From IMG/VR virus record IMGVR_UViG_3300027985_000627, positions 1 through 64,000 of that record: a DNA stretch of 64,000 nt. One strand, given 5' to 3'. Below the pieces are notes generated by a model. It worked only from the letters and a program-made list of their open reading frames with translations, did no database searches and was not told the DNA's origin. This DNA is from a virus. Shown piece by piece: positions 7,344 through 15,833 of this stretch (positions are counted from its first letter, which is position 1; every line of letters begins with the position of its first letter). A program made the position numbers and the translations under genes.

Positions 7344-9356
7344 ATGGACTTCAAGTTGTTGAAATCGGCTGTAGCTGGTCAATTCGAAAAGATGAAGAAG
7401 CACAAACTTTTCATAACTGGCACAGACAAAGATGAATTGTGGAATCTGTATCTGGATTCGTTCCCTGAAGGGACGAATTTGATCTACAGAGAACGGCGGG
7501 AGTACGATTGTTCCTGCTGCCGTCAGTTCATCAAGAACATCGGCAGCGTCGTGAACATCATTGACGGCAAGCTTGTCTCCATCTGGGACTGCAAAGTTGA
7601 CAATGAGAACTACCAGACCGTTGTGGATGCTCTTGCTCAGTACGTCAAAAACAAACCTGTTGTCGGTCTGTACTACAACAGCGAAAAGGTTGTCGGCATT
7701 GACAAAAACTTCGAAGACTTGGTTGACGGCATCCAGACCTGGGAACACTTCTTTGTAAACGTTCCCCCGGCTGTCGTCAAAAAGAAAGACGAAATCAACA
7801 GTTCGAAAGGAACTCACACCGATTCTTTCAACGTCCTTAAACGGTCGTTTGAAGAAATCACTTCGGACGCCGCGAAAGAGGTTCTTGATCTTATCGCGCA
7901 GGGCTCTCTGTATCGTGGCGAAGAACACAAGATGTCTGTCCAAACGTTCTTGGATTACAAACGTCCGTACGAGTGTCTTCCCGAAGAAAAGAAAGATTTG
8001 TACGTTTGGACAGTTTCTACTTCTGTTGGAATGAACGTTTCACGAATCAGGAACACAGCAATCGGAACTCTTCTCGTTGATCTTTCTGAAGGCGTCGATC
8101 TTGAGGAGGCTGTGAGAAAGTTCGAACAGGTGGTTGCTCCGATGAACTACAAACGGCCCACTTCGTTGATCTCGCAAAGGATGATCGACAACGCGAAGAA
8201 GACCGTTGAAGAACTCGGACTGACTTCTGCCCTTGAAAGGCGCTTTGCGAATGAGAACGATATTCCGATCAATGACGTTCTCTTCTCGTACAAGACGACG
8301 AAAAGTGCCAGAGGCGGAGACTTGTTCGATGGTCTCCCGACGAAAAAGAAAGAACATAACTTCAAGAACGTTAAGGAAATGAGCATCGAAAAGTTCTTGA
8401 AGGATGTGGTTCCCACTGCTTCTGAGTTGGAAATCTTCATGGAGAATCGGCTTATGCCGAATCTGGTCAGCTTGATTGCTCCTGAAGATCCGACGGCTGA
8501 AAACATGTTCAAGTGGCACAACAAGCTGTCTTGGTCTTACAAAGGCGGTGTGACTGATTCCATCAAGGAGCGTGTCAAGGCTGCTGGTGGAAAGATCGAA
8601 GGTGACGTTTGCATTCGTCTTTCTTGGAACAACTACGACGACTTGGACTTGCATCTTTTCAGCGCCAGCGGTGGAACCCATATTTACTATGCACAAAAAA
8701 GGGATTCTTATACTGGTGCTTGGCTTGACGTTGACATGAACGCTGGAGGTCCTCGTTCACGCACTCCGGTTGAAAACATCACCATAGGAAACCGAAAGCA
8801 CCTCCATGACAAAGAGCATTGGGTAGTTAAAGTCCACCAGTTTGCTCAAAGGGAAAACATCGACGTTGGTTTCGTTGTTCAAGTTGAAACGAAAGACGAT
8901 ATTCGTGAATACGGATACGAAAAACCCGTCAGAGGTACAATTGAAGTTCTTTACTTCTACTACGACAAAAAAGAGGACAAGATCGTCATTAAGGACGTCC
9001 TTCCCGCTTCTTCGGTTCAGAAAGAAGTTTGGGGAATCAAAACCGAAGACTTCGTAAAGGTCAAGAACATCATGCTTTCCCCCAACTACTGGGGAGAACG
9101 TCCGGTTGGAAACAAGCATTATCTCTTTATGCTTGAAGGGTGCAAGAATGAGGAACCTACTCGCGGGTTCTTCAACGAGTACCTCAATCCGATTCTCGAC
9201 AAACACAGAAAGGTTTTCGAGATTCTGGGCGGCAAGCTGACGGTCCCGTACACCGACAATCAGCTTAGTGGAGTCGGGTTCTCTTCGACTTCGCAGAATC
9301 ACTTTCTGGTGCGTGTGTCTGGTTCGTTCAACCGTATCGTTAAAGTAACCATCTAA
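7344..9356 (+). CDS. Large conserved phage protein with a DUF2135-like segment
   Basis: 670 residues from the ATG at 7344, with GAGGTGAG just upstream; an in-frame GTG at 7338 lies within that site. Near residues 410-480 a segment (VCIRLSWNNYDDLDLHLFSA, then LDVDMNAGGPRSRTPVENI) matches the look of DUF2135/YfaP-type beta domains (W-x-x-x-x-DLDLH ... LDVDxNxG). The N-terminal third carries CSCC (about residue 53), perhaps zinc. Together with the next gene this pair recurs in phages. Enzymatic activity unknown. One of the longest early proteins, so probably abundant or multi-domain. Confidence 0.6.
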   Translation: MDFKLLKSAVAGQFEKMKKHKLFITGTDKDELWNLYLDSFPEGTNLIYRERREYDCSCCRQFIKNIGSVVNIIDGKLVSIWDCKVDNENYQTVVDALAQYVKNKPVVGLYYNSEKVVGIDKNFEDLVDGIQTWEHFFVNVPPAVVKKKDEINSSKGTHTDSFNVLKRSFEEITSDAAKEVLDLIAQGSLYRGEEHKMSVQTFLDYKRPYECLPEEKKDLYVWTVSTSVGMNVSRIRNTAIGTLLVDLSEGVDLEEAVRKFEQVVAPMNYKRPTSLISQRMIDNAKKTVEELGLTSALERRFANENDIPINDVLFSYKTTKSARGGDLFDGLPTKKKEHNFKNVKEMSIEKFLKDVVPTASELEIFMENRLMPNLVSLIAPEDPTAENMFKWHNKLSWSYKGGVTDSIKERVKAAGGKIEGDVCIRLSWNNYDDLDLHLFSASGGTHIYYAQKRDSYTGAWLDVDMNAGGPRSRTPVENITIGNRKHLHDKEHWVVKVHQFAQRENIDVGFVVQVETKDDIREYGYEKPVRGTIEVLYFYYDKKEDKIVIKDVLPASSVQKEVWGIKTEDFVKVKNIMLSPNYWGERPVGNKHYLFMLEGCKNEEPTRGFFNEYLNPILDKHRKVFEILGGKLTVPYTDNQLSGVGFSSTSQNHFLVRVSGSFNRIVKVTI

Positions 9357-9375
9357 CTTCTCAAGGAGAACATCC

Positions 9376-9783
9376 ATGTCCATTGACACTCTGTTCATCA
9401 AAGCTACCCGTGAAAAGTTTCGTTTCCCCACTGACTGCATCGGTCAGGTTGACGTTGAGGCTTTGTGGGACTTTCCCCTGAAGTCTACCCGAGTCAACAA
9501 ACCTGATCTGAATACGACTGCTATCATTCTGCACAAAATCTTGAAGGAGCAGGAAGAAACGTCGTTTGTGGATGAAACTCCCCGGATCAGCACTGACATT
9601 CAGGATATGCTGGAGATCGTGAAGCACATCATTTCGGTCAAGAAAGCTGAGGTTAAGGAAGCCCTCTTGCTGAAGCAGAAGAAGGAGCGCAACCAGAAAA
9701 TCATGGAGATCATCTCCAAGAAGAAGGATGCCGCCCTTGAGGAAGCTACTGTCGAAGAACTGGAAGCTCTTCTGAACCAGTAG
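9376..9783 (+). CDS. Conserved phage protein, coiled-coil
   Basis: 135 residues, AAGGAGAACATCC before ATG. The first 50 residues (LFIKATREKFRF ... VEALWDFPL) precede a long helix rich in K and E and end VEELEALLNQ. This design is familiar from many phages next to the large protein upstream. Function not established. Confidence 0.6.
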   Translation: MSIDTLFIKATREKFRFPTDCIGQVDVEALWDFPLKSTRVNKPDLNTTAIILHKILKEQEETSFVDETPRISTDIQDMLEIVKHIISVKKAEVKEALLLKQKKERNQKIMEIISKKKDAALEEATVEELEALLNQ

Positions 9784-9785
9784 TC

Positions 9786-9835
9786 TTGCATACGACGGGG
9801 CAGGAGAAATCCTGCCCCTGAACAATGCAAGAAAA
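9786..9835 (+). other. Nested stem-loop element 4
   Basis: An inner perfect hairpin GGGGCAGGA-GAAA-TCCTGCCCC is enclosed by CTTGCAT and ATGCAAG arms, right after a stop codon. Different bases from the other elements but the same two-tier fold, again without a T-tract. Confidence 0.65.
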
Positions 9836-9850
9836 CTAAAAGGAGAGTTT

Positions 9851-10123
9851 ATGTGTCATTTAAACGATTTACCAGTCGTTGTTGACAAACCAGGAACTTA
9901 CATAACAAGAAACGGCAAAACCGTCATTGTTCACGAAATAAAACCATCTAAACACAAGGACAAATCTATCACTGAATTTTTGGTCAAAGGTTCTTTAATC
10001 ATTAGAAAAAATAACCGAGTACGTTATCATTATGACATATGGCACGTTTCAGGAAGATTTGAAGCTGTAATTCCTTGTGATATGGACATCATTGGAAAGG
10101 AGGAACAGTGTACATCCAAATAA
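9851..10123 (+). CDS. Hypothetical protein
   Basis: 90 residues, AAAGGAGAGTTT upstream. Strand-rich and basic: GTYITRNGKTVIVHEIKPS then RYHYDIWHVSGRF. Not recognised. Its 3' end overlaps the radical SAM gene by 16 bases and contains that gene's ribosome site. Confidence 0.55.
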   Translation: MCHLNDLPVVVDKPGTYITRNGKTVIVHEIKPSKHKDKSITEFLVKGSLIIRKNNRVRYHYDIWHVSGRFEAVIPCDMDIIGKEEQCTSK

Positions 10124-10734
10124 CAACAAGATGCAACATGGAATGCCCGCATTGCTGTTACGCTTGTACGGCAAAGGGTGAGGACATGTCTCTGAAAACA
10201 TTTAAACAGGCTTTGGAACTGGTAGAAGACTCAGGATCAACTGTCTGTATAGGCGGGGGTGAACCAACTCTTCATCCCAAGTTCTGGGACTTCATTGTTT
10301 TAGCTTTAGGAAACGAATACATCGAGTGTGTTTGGATGGCTACAAACGGAAAGAAAACCGAGTCGGCTTTACGTTTAGCAGCCATGGCTAAGAAAGGTAT
10401 TTTGAGTGTTGCGCTTTCTCAAGATTCGTATCATGAACCAATAGAAGAAAAGGTCATTGAGGCTTTCAAAGTTGATCCAAGGAGACAACATGACCGAGAC
10501 TTTCGAGAGATTAGAAACGTTGACGATCACGTTATAAAAGCTGGGAGGGCTGAAACCGAGCAAGAATGGCAAAGGGAAAACGATTGCGTTTGCAATGAAC
10601 TTTTCGTTGATCCTAAAGGAAACATTTGGCGGTGTGGCTGCAAAGAGGAACTGCTTGGTCATGTTTCTACTGGGTACGACATGAACAGTGATTACCGAAG
10701 TTGTTCAAAAGAAGAAAAAGAGGAGGACGAATGA
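10108..10734 (+). CDS. Radical SAM protein
   Basis: 208 residues from GTG (AAGGAGGAACA upstream). The N-terminus ITTRCNMECPHCCYAC carries the CxxxCxxC motif that binds the 4Fe-4S cluster of radical SAM enzymes, followed by CIGGGEPTLHP, the SAM-binding GGE motif. A C-terminal C-V-C-N-ELFVDPKGNIWRCGC segment resembles an auxiliary-cluster (SPASM/twitch-like) region. At 208 residues it is short, but all core motifs are present. Substrate unknown; a role in modifying DNA or a phage peptide is possible. It is distinct from the queE gene at 25675. Confidence 0.75.
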   Translation: MYIQITTRCNMECPHCCYACTAKGEDMSLKTFKQALELVEDSGSTVCIGGGEPTLHPKFWDFIVLALGNEYIECVWMATNGKKTESALRLAAMAKKGILSVALSQDSYHEPIEEKVIEAFKVDPRRQHDRDFREIRNVDDHVIKAGRAETEQEWQRENDCVCNELFVDPKGNIWRCGCKEELLGHVSTGYDMNSDYRSCSKEEKEEDE

Positions 10735-11006
10735 GAAAGGTGATGGCTGTGATCGCACTGTTGGCTATGGCTTTCAACGCAAGTGTCGGACACTGTAATG
10801 ACGACGAAGGTGACTACGATGACGAAAAAACCTACAATGAGGAAAATATCCGGGTCTTCGACAAAAAGGGAAACTATGAAGGACACATTTACAAGGATCG
10901 CGTCTTTGATAGCAAAGGGAATTACCAAGGGCGGATCACCAACAGCGACAAACTTTTCAGCCCCAAAGGGGAATATCTTGGACGAGCGAAAAAGAGCGGA
11001 AATTAA
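10731..11006 (+). CDS. Secreted protein with KGxYxG repeats
   Basis: Start at 10731, with AGGAGG 4-9 bases upstream and ATGA overlap with the radical SAM gene. Residues 1-21 form a signal peptide (RKVMAVIALLAMAFNASVGHC); the Cys after GH is not a clear lipobox. Three repeats follow: VFDKKGNYEGHI, VFDSKGNYQGRI, LFSPKGEYLGRA. This periodic short-beta design is seen in bacterial secreted proteins of unknown role. A periplasmic phage factor is likely, for example for exclusion or host modification. Confidence 0.6.
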   Translation: MRKVMAVIALLAMAFNASVGHCNDDEGDYDDEKTYNEENIRVFDKKGNYEGHIYKDRVFDSKGNYQGRITNSDKLFSPKGEYLGRAKKSGN

Positions 11007-11055
11007 AGCACTTCAAGAATCAACCAAAAAGATTCTGAAAGAAGGAACATTCATC

Positions 11056-11328
11056 ATGTCTTCCATCATCGGCGAATTTGACGAGTACATTGATAAATCA
11101 GAACCAATTTGTATAGTCGGACTGATTGAAATACTTGGCAAAGTCGCTGAAACAATGAAATCCGGAACAGCGTCTTTACACATGTCCAAAATGCTTCTTG
11201 GAGAAAACACTGAACCTAATCTTGAAGAAGTAAAAATCCTAAAAGCCAAAATGGACAGTCTTATGACACTGTACGTGGAGAACGTTGACAAATCGAAAAA
11301 AGAAGTCAGTGGTATCCTAAAACAGTAA
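11056..11328 (+). CDS. Hypothetical protein
   Basis: 90 residues from ATG 11056, preceded by GAAGGAACATTCATC. The frame is open further upstream but that part overlaps the secreted protein and is low-complexity. Largely helical, with CIVGLIEILGKVAETMKSG. Not recognised. Confidence 0.5.
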   Translation: MSSIIGEFDEYIDKSEPICIVGLIEILGKVAETMKSGTASLHMSKMLLGENTEPNLEEVKILKAKMDSLMTLYVENVDKSKKEVSGILKQ

Positions 11329-11375
11329 GTTCGGTATACATGAGGGGGCTTCGGCCCCCGAACAGTGGACCGATC
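11328..11375 (+). other. Nested stem-loop element 5
   Basis: Third copy of the AGTTCGGTATACATGA type, with an inner GGGGGC-TTCG-GCCCCC hairpin and CCGAAC directly after it, then GTGGACCGATC. Compared with the copy at 6371 the loop changed from GAAA to TTCG while the stem stayed complementary, which points to selection on RNA structure. Confidence 0.7.
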
Positions 11376-11390
11376 AAACAGGAGGCACTT

Positions 11391-11600
11391 ATGGACATAG
11401 ATGATTTAAATTTCGAATACGGAAAGTTGATTTACAAAGCTTTGTCTGCTTTTCCTGGAATGTCAAGGCACGAAGCGATTTTGTACGCCAATGCCGTTTT
11501 AAAAAATAAAAAAGGAGAAACAACAACTTTCGTTTTCTCAGACAACAAACCTATTGTTGTTAGGATCAACGGTGAATTCAAATTGAAAAGAACTCAGTAA
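11391..11600 (+). CDS. Hypothetical protein
   Basis: 69 residues from ATG 11391 with ACAGGAGGCACTT upstream; the longer in-frame start at 11340 lies inside the stem-loop. Helical first half (GKLIYKALSAFPGMSRHEAI) and a strand-like end. Not recognised. Confidence 0.55.
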   Translation: MDIDDLNFEYGKLIYKALSAFPGMSRHEAILYANAVLKNKKGETTTFVFSDNKPIVVRINGEFKLKRTQ

Positions 11601-11626
11601 TGGTTTAATATCTACGGAGATTTTTT

Positions 11627-11818
11627 ATGAACGAAGTGAAAAGTTTTCTTGAATATATGGCAGAACCTTGGTTGTATACTAATATCGTGCCAAATTTACC
11701 TAAAGACGTACTCAGACAAAAACTCCAATACTACGCTGAAAAAAATTTTCCAAATTATAAAAAACTAGACATAGAAATAGAAGTGGAAAAGGTCATAAAT
11801 AAAATTACTTGGAGGTAA
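11627..11818 (+). CDS. Hypothetical protein
   Basis: 63 residues, ACGGAGATTTTTT before ATG. Helical, K/N-rich; includes PKDVLRQKLQYYAEKNFP. It ends one base before the SNF2 helicase ATG. Not recognised. Confidence 0.5.
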   Translation: MNEVKSFLEYMAEPWLYTNIVPNLPKDVLRQKLQYYAEKNFPNYKKLDIEIEVEKVINKITWR

Positions 11819-11819
11819 A

Positions 11820-13181
11820 ATGCCTCTAAACAGTCTAATGCCACATCAAACATACGGATTGCAGTTTATAGAAAAAAACAACGGAAATCTAATATTAGCT
11901 GACGATATGGGTTTAGGAAAAACCGTAACTATCGCTCAGTGGATCATGAACCACCCAGAATTACGTCCTGGTCTTATAGTTTGTCCTCAAATCATAAAAC
12001 TTAACTGGCGCAAAGAGATTCAAAAGTTCACTTCGGGAGTAAAAACCATACTCCTTGAAGGAACTCCTGATCCTCGCATATTTGGTCGGCTTAAAAAGGA
12101 CGTTGTGTTCATAGCCAACTACGACATTATTCACAAATGGCACTTGCATCTCTTAGTTGGTCAGATGAAATTCATGATTCTGGATGAAGCACATAACGTC
12201 CTCAAAATCACTTCACAAAGAACCAAAGCTGTTTGGACTCTCGCAAAAGGGTTTCAGCAGTACCCTGGTATACCGCATATCATGCCTGTTACGGGAACAC
12301 CGTCCATTAATGATTACAAAGAAGTTGCAAGACTGGTCGAATTGTTTGACCAACAAAGAGCAAGAAAATTATTGGATGCAAGAAACGAACAAGAGTTCAA
12401 CAGAATTTTAGCTCCTGTCATGTTGCGTAGAACGAAAGAAGAAGTTTTGAATCTACCGGAAAAAACAGCACACACCGTTAGAGTAAAACTATCTAACAGG
12501 GTCGAGTACGACAATGCTTATAATTCTTTTAACACGTGGATTAAGAGCGCAGGCACGTACAGGAGACTGCAATCCGCTGTGGGTTTCGCTAAAGTAGAGA
12601 TACTTAAAAAGGCTTCCGCTTTAGGCAAGATAGACGCTGTTACTGAATGGATCGAAGAAAATCTGCCAAGCAAAAAAGTGGTTTTGTTTGCTCACCACAA
12701 ATCAGTTGTATCCGAATTAAGAAAAAGATTCCCAAGCAACTCTGTAGTCATTGATGGAAGTGCTACTCCAAAACAAAAAGAACTTGCCAAGAATCGTTTT
12801 CAAAAAGATCCGAAGTTTCGTCTTGCAATCTGCAATCTCAAATCTGCTGGAATTGGAGTAACTTTGACATCTGGAACCATTCTGGGTTTCATTGAACTGC
12901 CTTGGACTCCAGCAGAAGTAGATCAAGCAAGGGACAGAATACATCGGATAGGACAAATGTTTCCCGTCGATATTGTGTTTTTCATTGGAGAAAACACAAT
13001 TGACGAAAGAATCTGTGAAATACTGGATTACAAAAGGAGGAACATTGGTTTAGGTGTTTATGGTAGAAGTCCAAGTAAGGACGAAATGTTGAAAGAACTC
13101 TTAAAAAAGGAGATGCGTAATGGCACCGAAACTTTTGCGGAAAAAATCAAAAGCTTCTTCACCCAGTGGTCTTTCGGATAA
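11820..13181 (+). CDS. SNF2-family helicase/ATPase
   Basis: 453 residues behind TGGAGGTAAA. Motif I ADDMGLGKT (about 28-36), motif II ILDEAHNV, motif III PVTGTPSIN, a C-terminal RecA lobe (VVLFAHHKSVV ... SAGIGVTLT) and motif VI QARDRIHRIGQ are all present. The HRIGQ form and D-E-A-H box are characteristic of SNF2-like dsDNA translocases. Phage versions act in replication or recombination by moving or remodelling DNA-protein complexes. First gene of the replication block. Confidence 0.88.
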   Translation: MPLNSLMPHQTYGLQFIEKNNGNLILADDMGLGKTVTIAQWIMNHPELRPGLIVCPQIIKLNWRKEIQKFTSGVKTILLEGTPDPRIFGRLKKDVVFIANYDIIHKWHLHLLVGQMKFMILDEAHNVLKITSQRTKAVWTLAKGFQQYPGIPHIMPVTGTPSINDYKEVARLVELFDQQRARKLLDARNEQEFNRILAPVMLRRTKEEVLNLPEKTAHTVRVKLSNRVEYDNAYNSFNTWIKSAGTYRRLQSAVGFAKVEILKKASALGKIDAVTEWIEENLPSKKVVLFAHHKSVVSELRKRFPSNSVVIDGSATPKQKELAKNRFQKDPKFRLAICNLKSAGIGVTLTSGTILGFIELPWTPAEVDQARDRIHRIGQMFPVDIVFFIGENTIDERICEILDYKRRNIGLGVYGRSPSKDEMLKELLKKEMRNGTETFAEKIKSFFTQWSFG

Positions 13182-13521
13182 AGAAATCCGACTTCTCGTA
13201 AACGAAGGGTACAACCTTCATTGCGATTACAAAGAGACTGAGAAAGAACTGGACAAAATCAAGAAGAAGCTGAAGGCTGAAGCTGCGAAACGAAATGTCA
13301 CCTCATTTCAAGGTGACGACTGCGTTGCTATCTTCTCTCCAAGAGAGAACTACTCCTGCAATGCCGAAGACTTTTACGACGAATGTGAAGCCAGTGACAA
13401 CATTTCTGGTTTCTGGTCGTCAATCAAAGTCATGGTCGAACTTGCCAAAGAACATGCTCCGGAAGAATACGAGAAGCTGAAAGAGTATGTCAATTCCACT
13501 ATCTCCATCACCTTCAAGTAA
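13120..13521 (+). CDS. Hypothetical protein
   Basis: 133 residues starting 62 bases inside the helicase gene; AAAAAAGGAGATGCGTA precedes the ATG. Residues 40-65 are a basic coiled coil (ETEKELDKIKKKLKAEAAKR), the rest mixed and acidic. Not recognised; translationally coupled to the SNF2 helicase. Confidence 0.6.
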   Translation: MAPKLLRKKSKASSPSGLSDKEIRLLVNEGYNLHCDYKETEKELDKIKKKLKAEAAKRNVTSFQGDDCVAIFSPRENYSCNAEDFYDECEASDNISGFWSSIKVMVELAKEHAPEEYEKLKEYVNSTISITFK

Positions 13522-13523
13522 CC

Positions 13524-13579
13524 GTAGAAAACTGAAAACCAGAGCCTTGAAAAAGGCTCTGGAAACGCGGGTTTCTGCG
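13524..13579 (+). other. Nested stem-loop element 6
   Basis: A perfect 8-bp inner stem CCAGAGCC (13539-13546) / GGCTCTGG (13555-13562) lies inside an outer pairing of CGTAGAAA with TTTCTGCG, eight pairs including one G-U. Same two-tier design as the other elements and again after a stop codon. Confidence 0.6.
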
Positions 13580-13587
13580 AATTACTA

Positions 13588-13616
13588 TTGCTAACGCTTT
13601 TAAAACACCTTACACT
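13588..13616 (+). promoter_or_regulatory. Possible sigma70-type promoter
   Basis: TTGCTA (13588-13593) and TACACT (13611-13616) are 17 bases apart, each matching four of six consensus positions. They lie in the longest gap of this region, just after stem-loop element 6 and upstream of the gene at 13636. Suggestive only. Confidence 0.3.
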
Positions 13617-13635
13617 GTAAATTCAGGAGGAAAAA

Positions 13636-14046
13636 ATGTCAGCAAAAATTGTGGCTAAAAAAGTACGTTGTTTGCTGTGCGGTCATTACAGAAAATCGAA
13701 AGTCATTGACACCGTAAACAAACGGCCTATTCGAAGGTGTGAAGAAATAGGAAAAGGAGTTCAAGCTGAAACTGAAGTATGTGAAAAATTTGTAATCACC
13801 AAATTTTTCCGATGTAAAAAAGGCGGATGTGATATGAATCCGACCGTCTGTGCCAATAGACACAAACGAAGAAGTTTTCAATACGATGAGGAATGCCGAA
13901 AATGTAAACAATACTTTGATATAACCGAAGCTCTAAAACTCCATGCAATAAACGAATACAAAAAAGGAAACCGCACCCGACTCCTCAGAAAAAAATCAAC
14001 GGTAACTGCTGAAAATAAACCGAAACTGAGAAGGAGAAGCAACTAG
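13636..14046 (+). CDS. Zinc-binding hypothetical protein
   Basis: 136 basic residues behind AGGAGGAAAAA. Cysteines occur as C-LL-C (about 12-15), a pair in the middle, FRCKKGGCDMNPTVC and CRKCKQYF, enough for two or three zinc sites. C-terminus rich in K/R/T (LLRKKSTVTAENKPKLRRRS). Could bind nucleic acid. Family not recognised. Confidence 0.6.
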   Translation: MSAKIVAKKVRCLLCGHYRKSKVIDTVNKRPIRRCEEIGKGVQAETEVCEKFVITKFFRCKKGGCDMNPTVCANRHKRRSFQYDEECRKCKQYFDITEALKLHAINEYKKGNRTRLLRKKSTVTAENKPKLRRRSN

Positions 14047-14047
14047 C

Positions 14048-14419
14048 ATGTACACACCTGAAGGTTTTGAGAATGTAAAACGTATGGATCAGCATTTACC
14101 CAACTCCATCAAAATGGCAGTCTACGCTTACGACTTCAATAACTACCTCACCCTAGACGACGCCGACCTTCGCAGTGACGCAAATATGGAACCACAAAAC
14201 ATTGTTTACCGAAAATCAATGTTTGAAAAACTCTCCAATGAAGCCAAAGAGGTCATTGATATCTTCTTGAACACTCCTGCTGAAATGATTACCGTATATG
14301 GAACACCGTCTAAAGAAATGATTAAATATTTTTTTCTGAAAAAGGGATGGAAACACATAACAATCAAAAAGGCTTTCTCTGAAGTTGAAAACTATGTGAG
14401 GAACGTTTTGGAGGCGTAA
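14048..14419 (+). CDS. Hypothetical protein
   Basis: 123 residues. The second half (LSNEAKEVIDIFLNTPAEM, then a short loop and KGWKHITIKKAFSEVENYV) resembles a helix-turn-helix of the type in small phage regulators, but I cannot place it. Stop overlaps the ATG of the next helicase (TAATG). Confidence 0.55.
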   Translation: MYTPEGFENVKRMDQHLPNSIKMAVYAYDFNNYLTLDDADLRSDANMEPQNIVYRKSMFEKLSNEAKEVIDIFLNTPAEMITVYGTPSKEMIKYFFLKKGWKHITIKKAFSEVENYVRNVLEA

Positions 14420-15774
14420 TGAAAATTCTCACACCTGATCCTCTGGTGTGCCAAATAGACTCTGACGGAAAAAAACTCCTTCAGAGTCTTTTGTCCTACC
14501 CTACCGAATATTGGATTCAAGGCAAATTCAAAAAAGAACGCAAGATCAACACCAAGTGCATGATATACGGCAGAAAGCCAAAATACTATTTCCCAGCTGG
14601 TCTTCTGCACAAAGTCACGGAGCACCTCAAAAGCAAAAATATCAAATTCACTGTAGAAGAACCGGAAACCCTTGAAAGTAGCTGGCCTCCTTCTATCGAA
14701 GGGATCACTTTCAGGGACGATCAACTCCGATCAATCAAAGCTGCCGTCGATCTTCAACGGGGAGTCTTGAAACTCCCTACTGGTACAGGCAAAACCGTTG
14801 TAGCTTCTGGCATTATATCCTGCTTTGACGGCTACAATGTTCTGTTCCTGGTTCACACAAAAAGCCTTTTGTACCAGACTGCTGACGAACTTGAGAAGTT
14901 CTTAAAAGAACCTATCGGTTTGATTGGCGACGGACACAAAAACACCAACGAACGAATTACAGTTGCAATAACCAAATCCTTTATTACAATGGACCCTGAC
15001 TTCACACTGGATACTTACGACATGGTCATCGTTGATGAGTGTCACCACGTATCCAGTTTTGATGGAATGCACGCCAAATGCTTAAACTCCATCTTAGCTC
15101 CTATGCGTATCGGTCTGACTGCTACCATGCCTGACAAAGATGCGCAGAAAGCGGCTCTTGAAGGTTTGATCGGACCTGTTATTGATACGCTGTCTTTGAA
15201 GGAGGGAAACAAGCTTGGAATACTTGCTAAACCTAAAATTCGGATAGTGAAGGTTCCTTACTCTCACAACATACGAGGCGAGAAGAAATACCCGGACGTT
15301 TATAAACGTGGAATCGTTACGTACAAAGCAAGGAACGAACTGATTGCTTCTTTGGTTCAAGAAGAAGCAAAACTTGGACACACTGTTCTTATCAACATTA
15401 CGAATCTGGAACACGGAGACTATATCTCTGACAAACTTACGGACGCTGGCATTGACCATGAATTCGTTGAAGGCATGACTGACGGACAAGCTAGAGAAGA
15501 AATCAAAAAACTTCTAAATGACGGTCATATTCAATGTGTTATCAGTTCGAAAGCTTGGAGAGAAGGTGTAAACATTCCGACTTTAAATACTGTCATCAAT
15601 GCTGCTGGTGGTAAATCTGAAATCGGAACTTTGCAATTCATTGGTCGTGGTTTGAGAAAAACTGAGGACAAGGACGTTGTAACAATCATTGATTTGTTCG
15701 ATCCATCGCACCCGTACTTAATTTCACACTTTGGAGAGCGCATATCGTTGTATTGTGAAAACGGTTGGATTTAA
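14419..15774 (+). CDS. Superfamily II helicase, UvsW/XPB-like
   Basis: 451 residues, GGAGGCGTA before ATG. Walker A LPTGTGKT (about 116-123), motif II IVDECHHV, motif III GLTATMP, and motif VI QFIGRGLRK place it in the SF2 group that includes T4 UvsW and XPB. In T4, UvsW unwinds R-loops and branched recombination intermediates and helps switch replication mode. The N-terminal 100 residues probably form a DNA-binding domain. It works beside the recombinase and nucleases encoded further on. Confidence 0.85.
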   Translation: MKILTPDPLVCQIDSDGKKLLQSLLSYPTEYWIQGKFKKERKINTKCMIYGRKPKYYFPAGLLHKVTEHLKSKNIKFTVEEPETLESSWPPSIEGITFRDDQLRSIKAAVDLQRGVLKLPTGTGKTVVASGIISCFDGYNVLFLVHTKSLLYQTADELEKFLKEPIGLIGDGHKNTNERITVAITKSFITMDPDFTLDTYDMVIVDECHHVSSFDGMHAKCLNSILAPMRIGLTATMPDKDAQKAALEGLIGPVIDTLSLKEGNKLGILAKPKIRIVKVPYSHNIRGEKKYPDVYKRGIVTYKARNELIASLVQEEAKLGHTVLINITNLEHGDYISDKLTDAGIDHEFVEGMTDGQAREEIKKLLNDGHIQCVISSKAWREGVNIPTLNTVINAAGGKSEIGTLQFIGRGLRKTEDKDVVTIIDLFDPSHPYLISHFGERISLYCENGWI

Positions 15775-15833
15775 CTTGTAAAAAAGGCGGTTGTATGGAC
15801 AATTTCACCGACGCTTACCTAGGGAGGAAGACA

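Noticed and set aside
10108-10734. Radical SAM gene as queE
   Set aside because: A canonical queE with GCNVRCAFCDT is present at 25675; this one has a different spacing and a C-terminal auxiliary-cysteine region.
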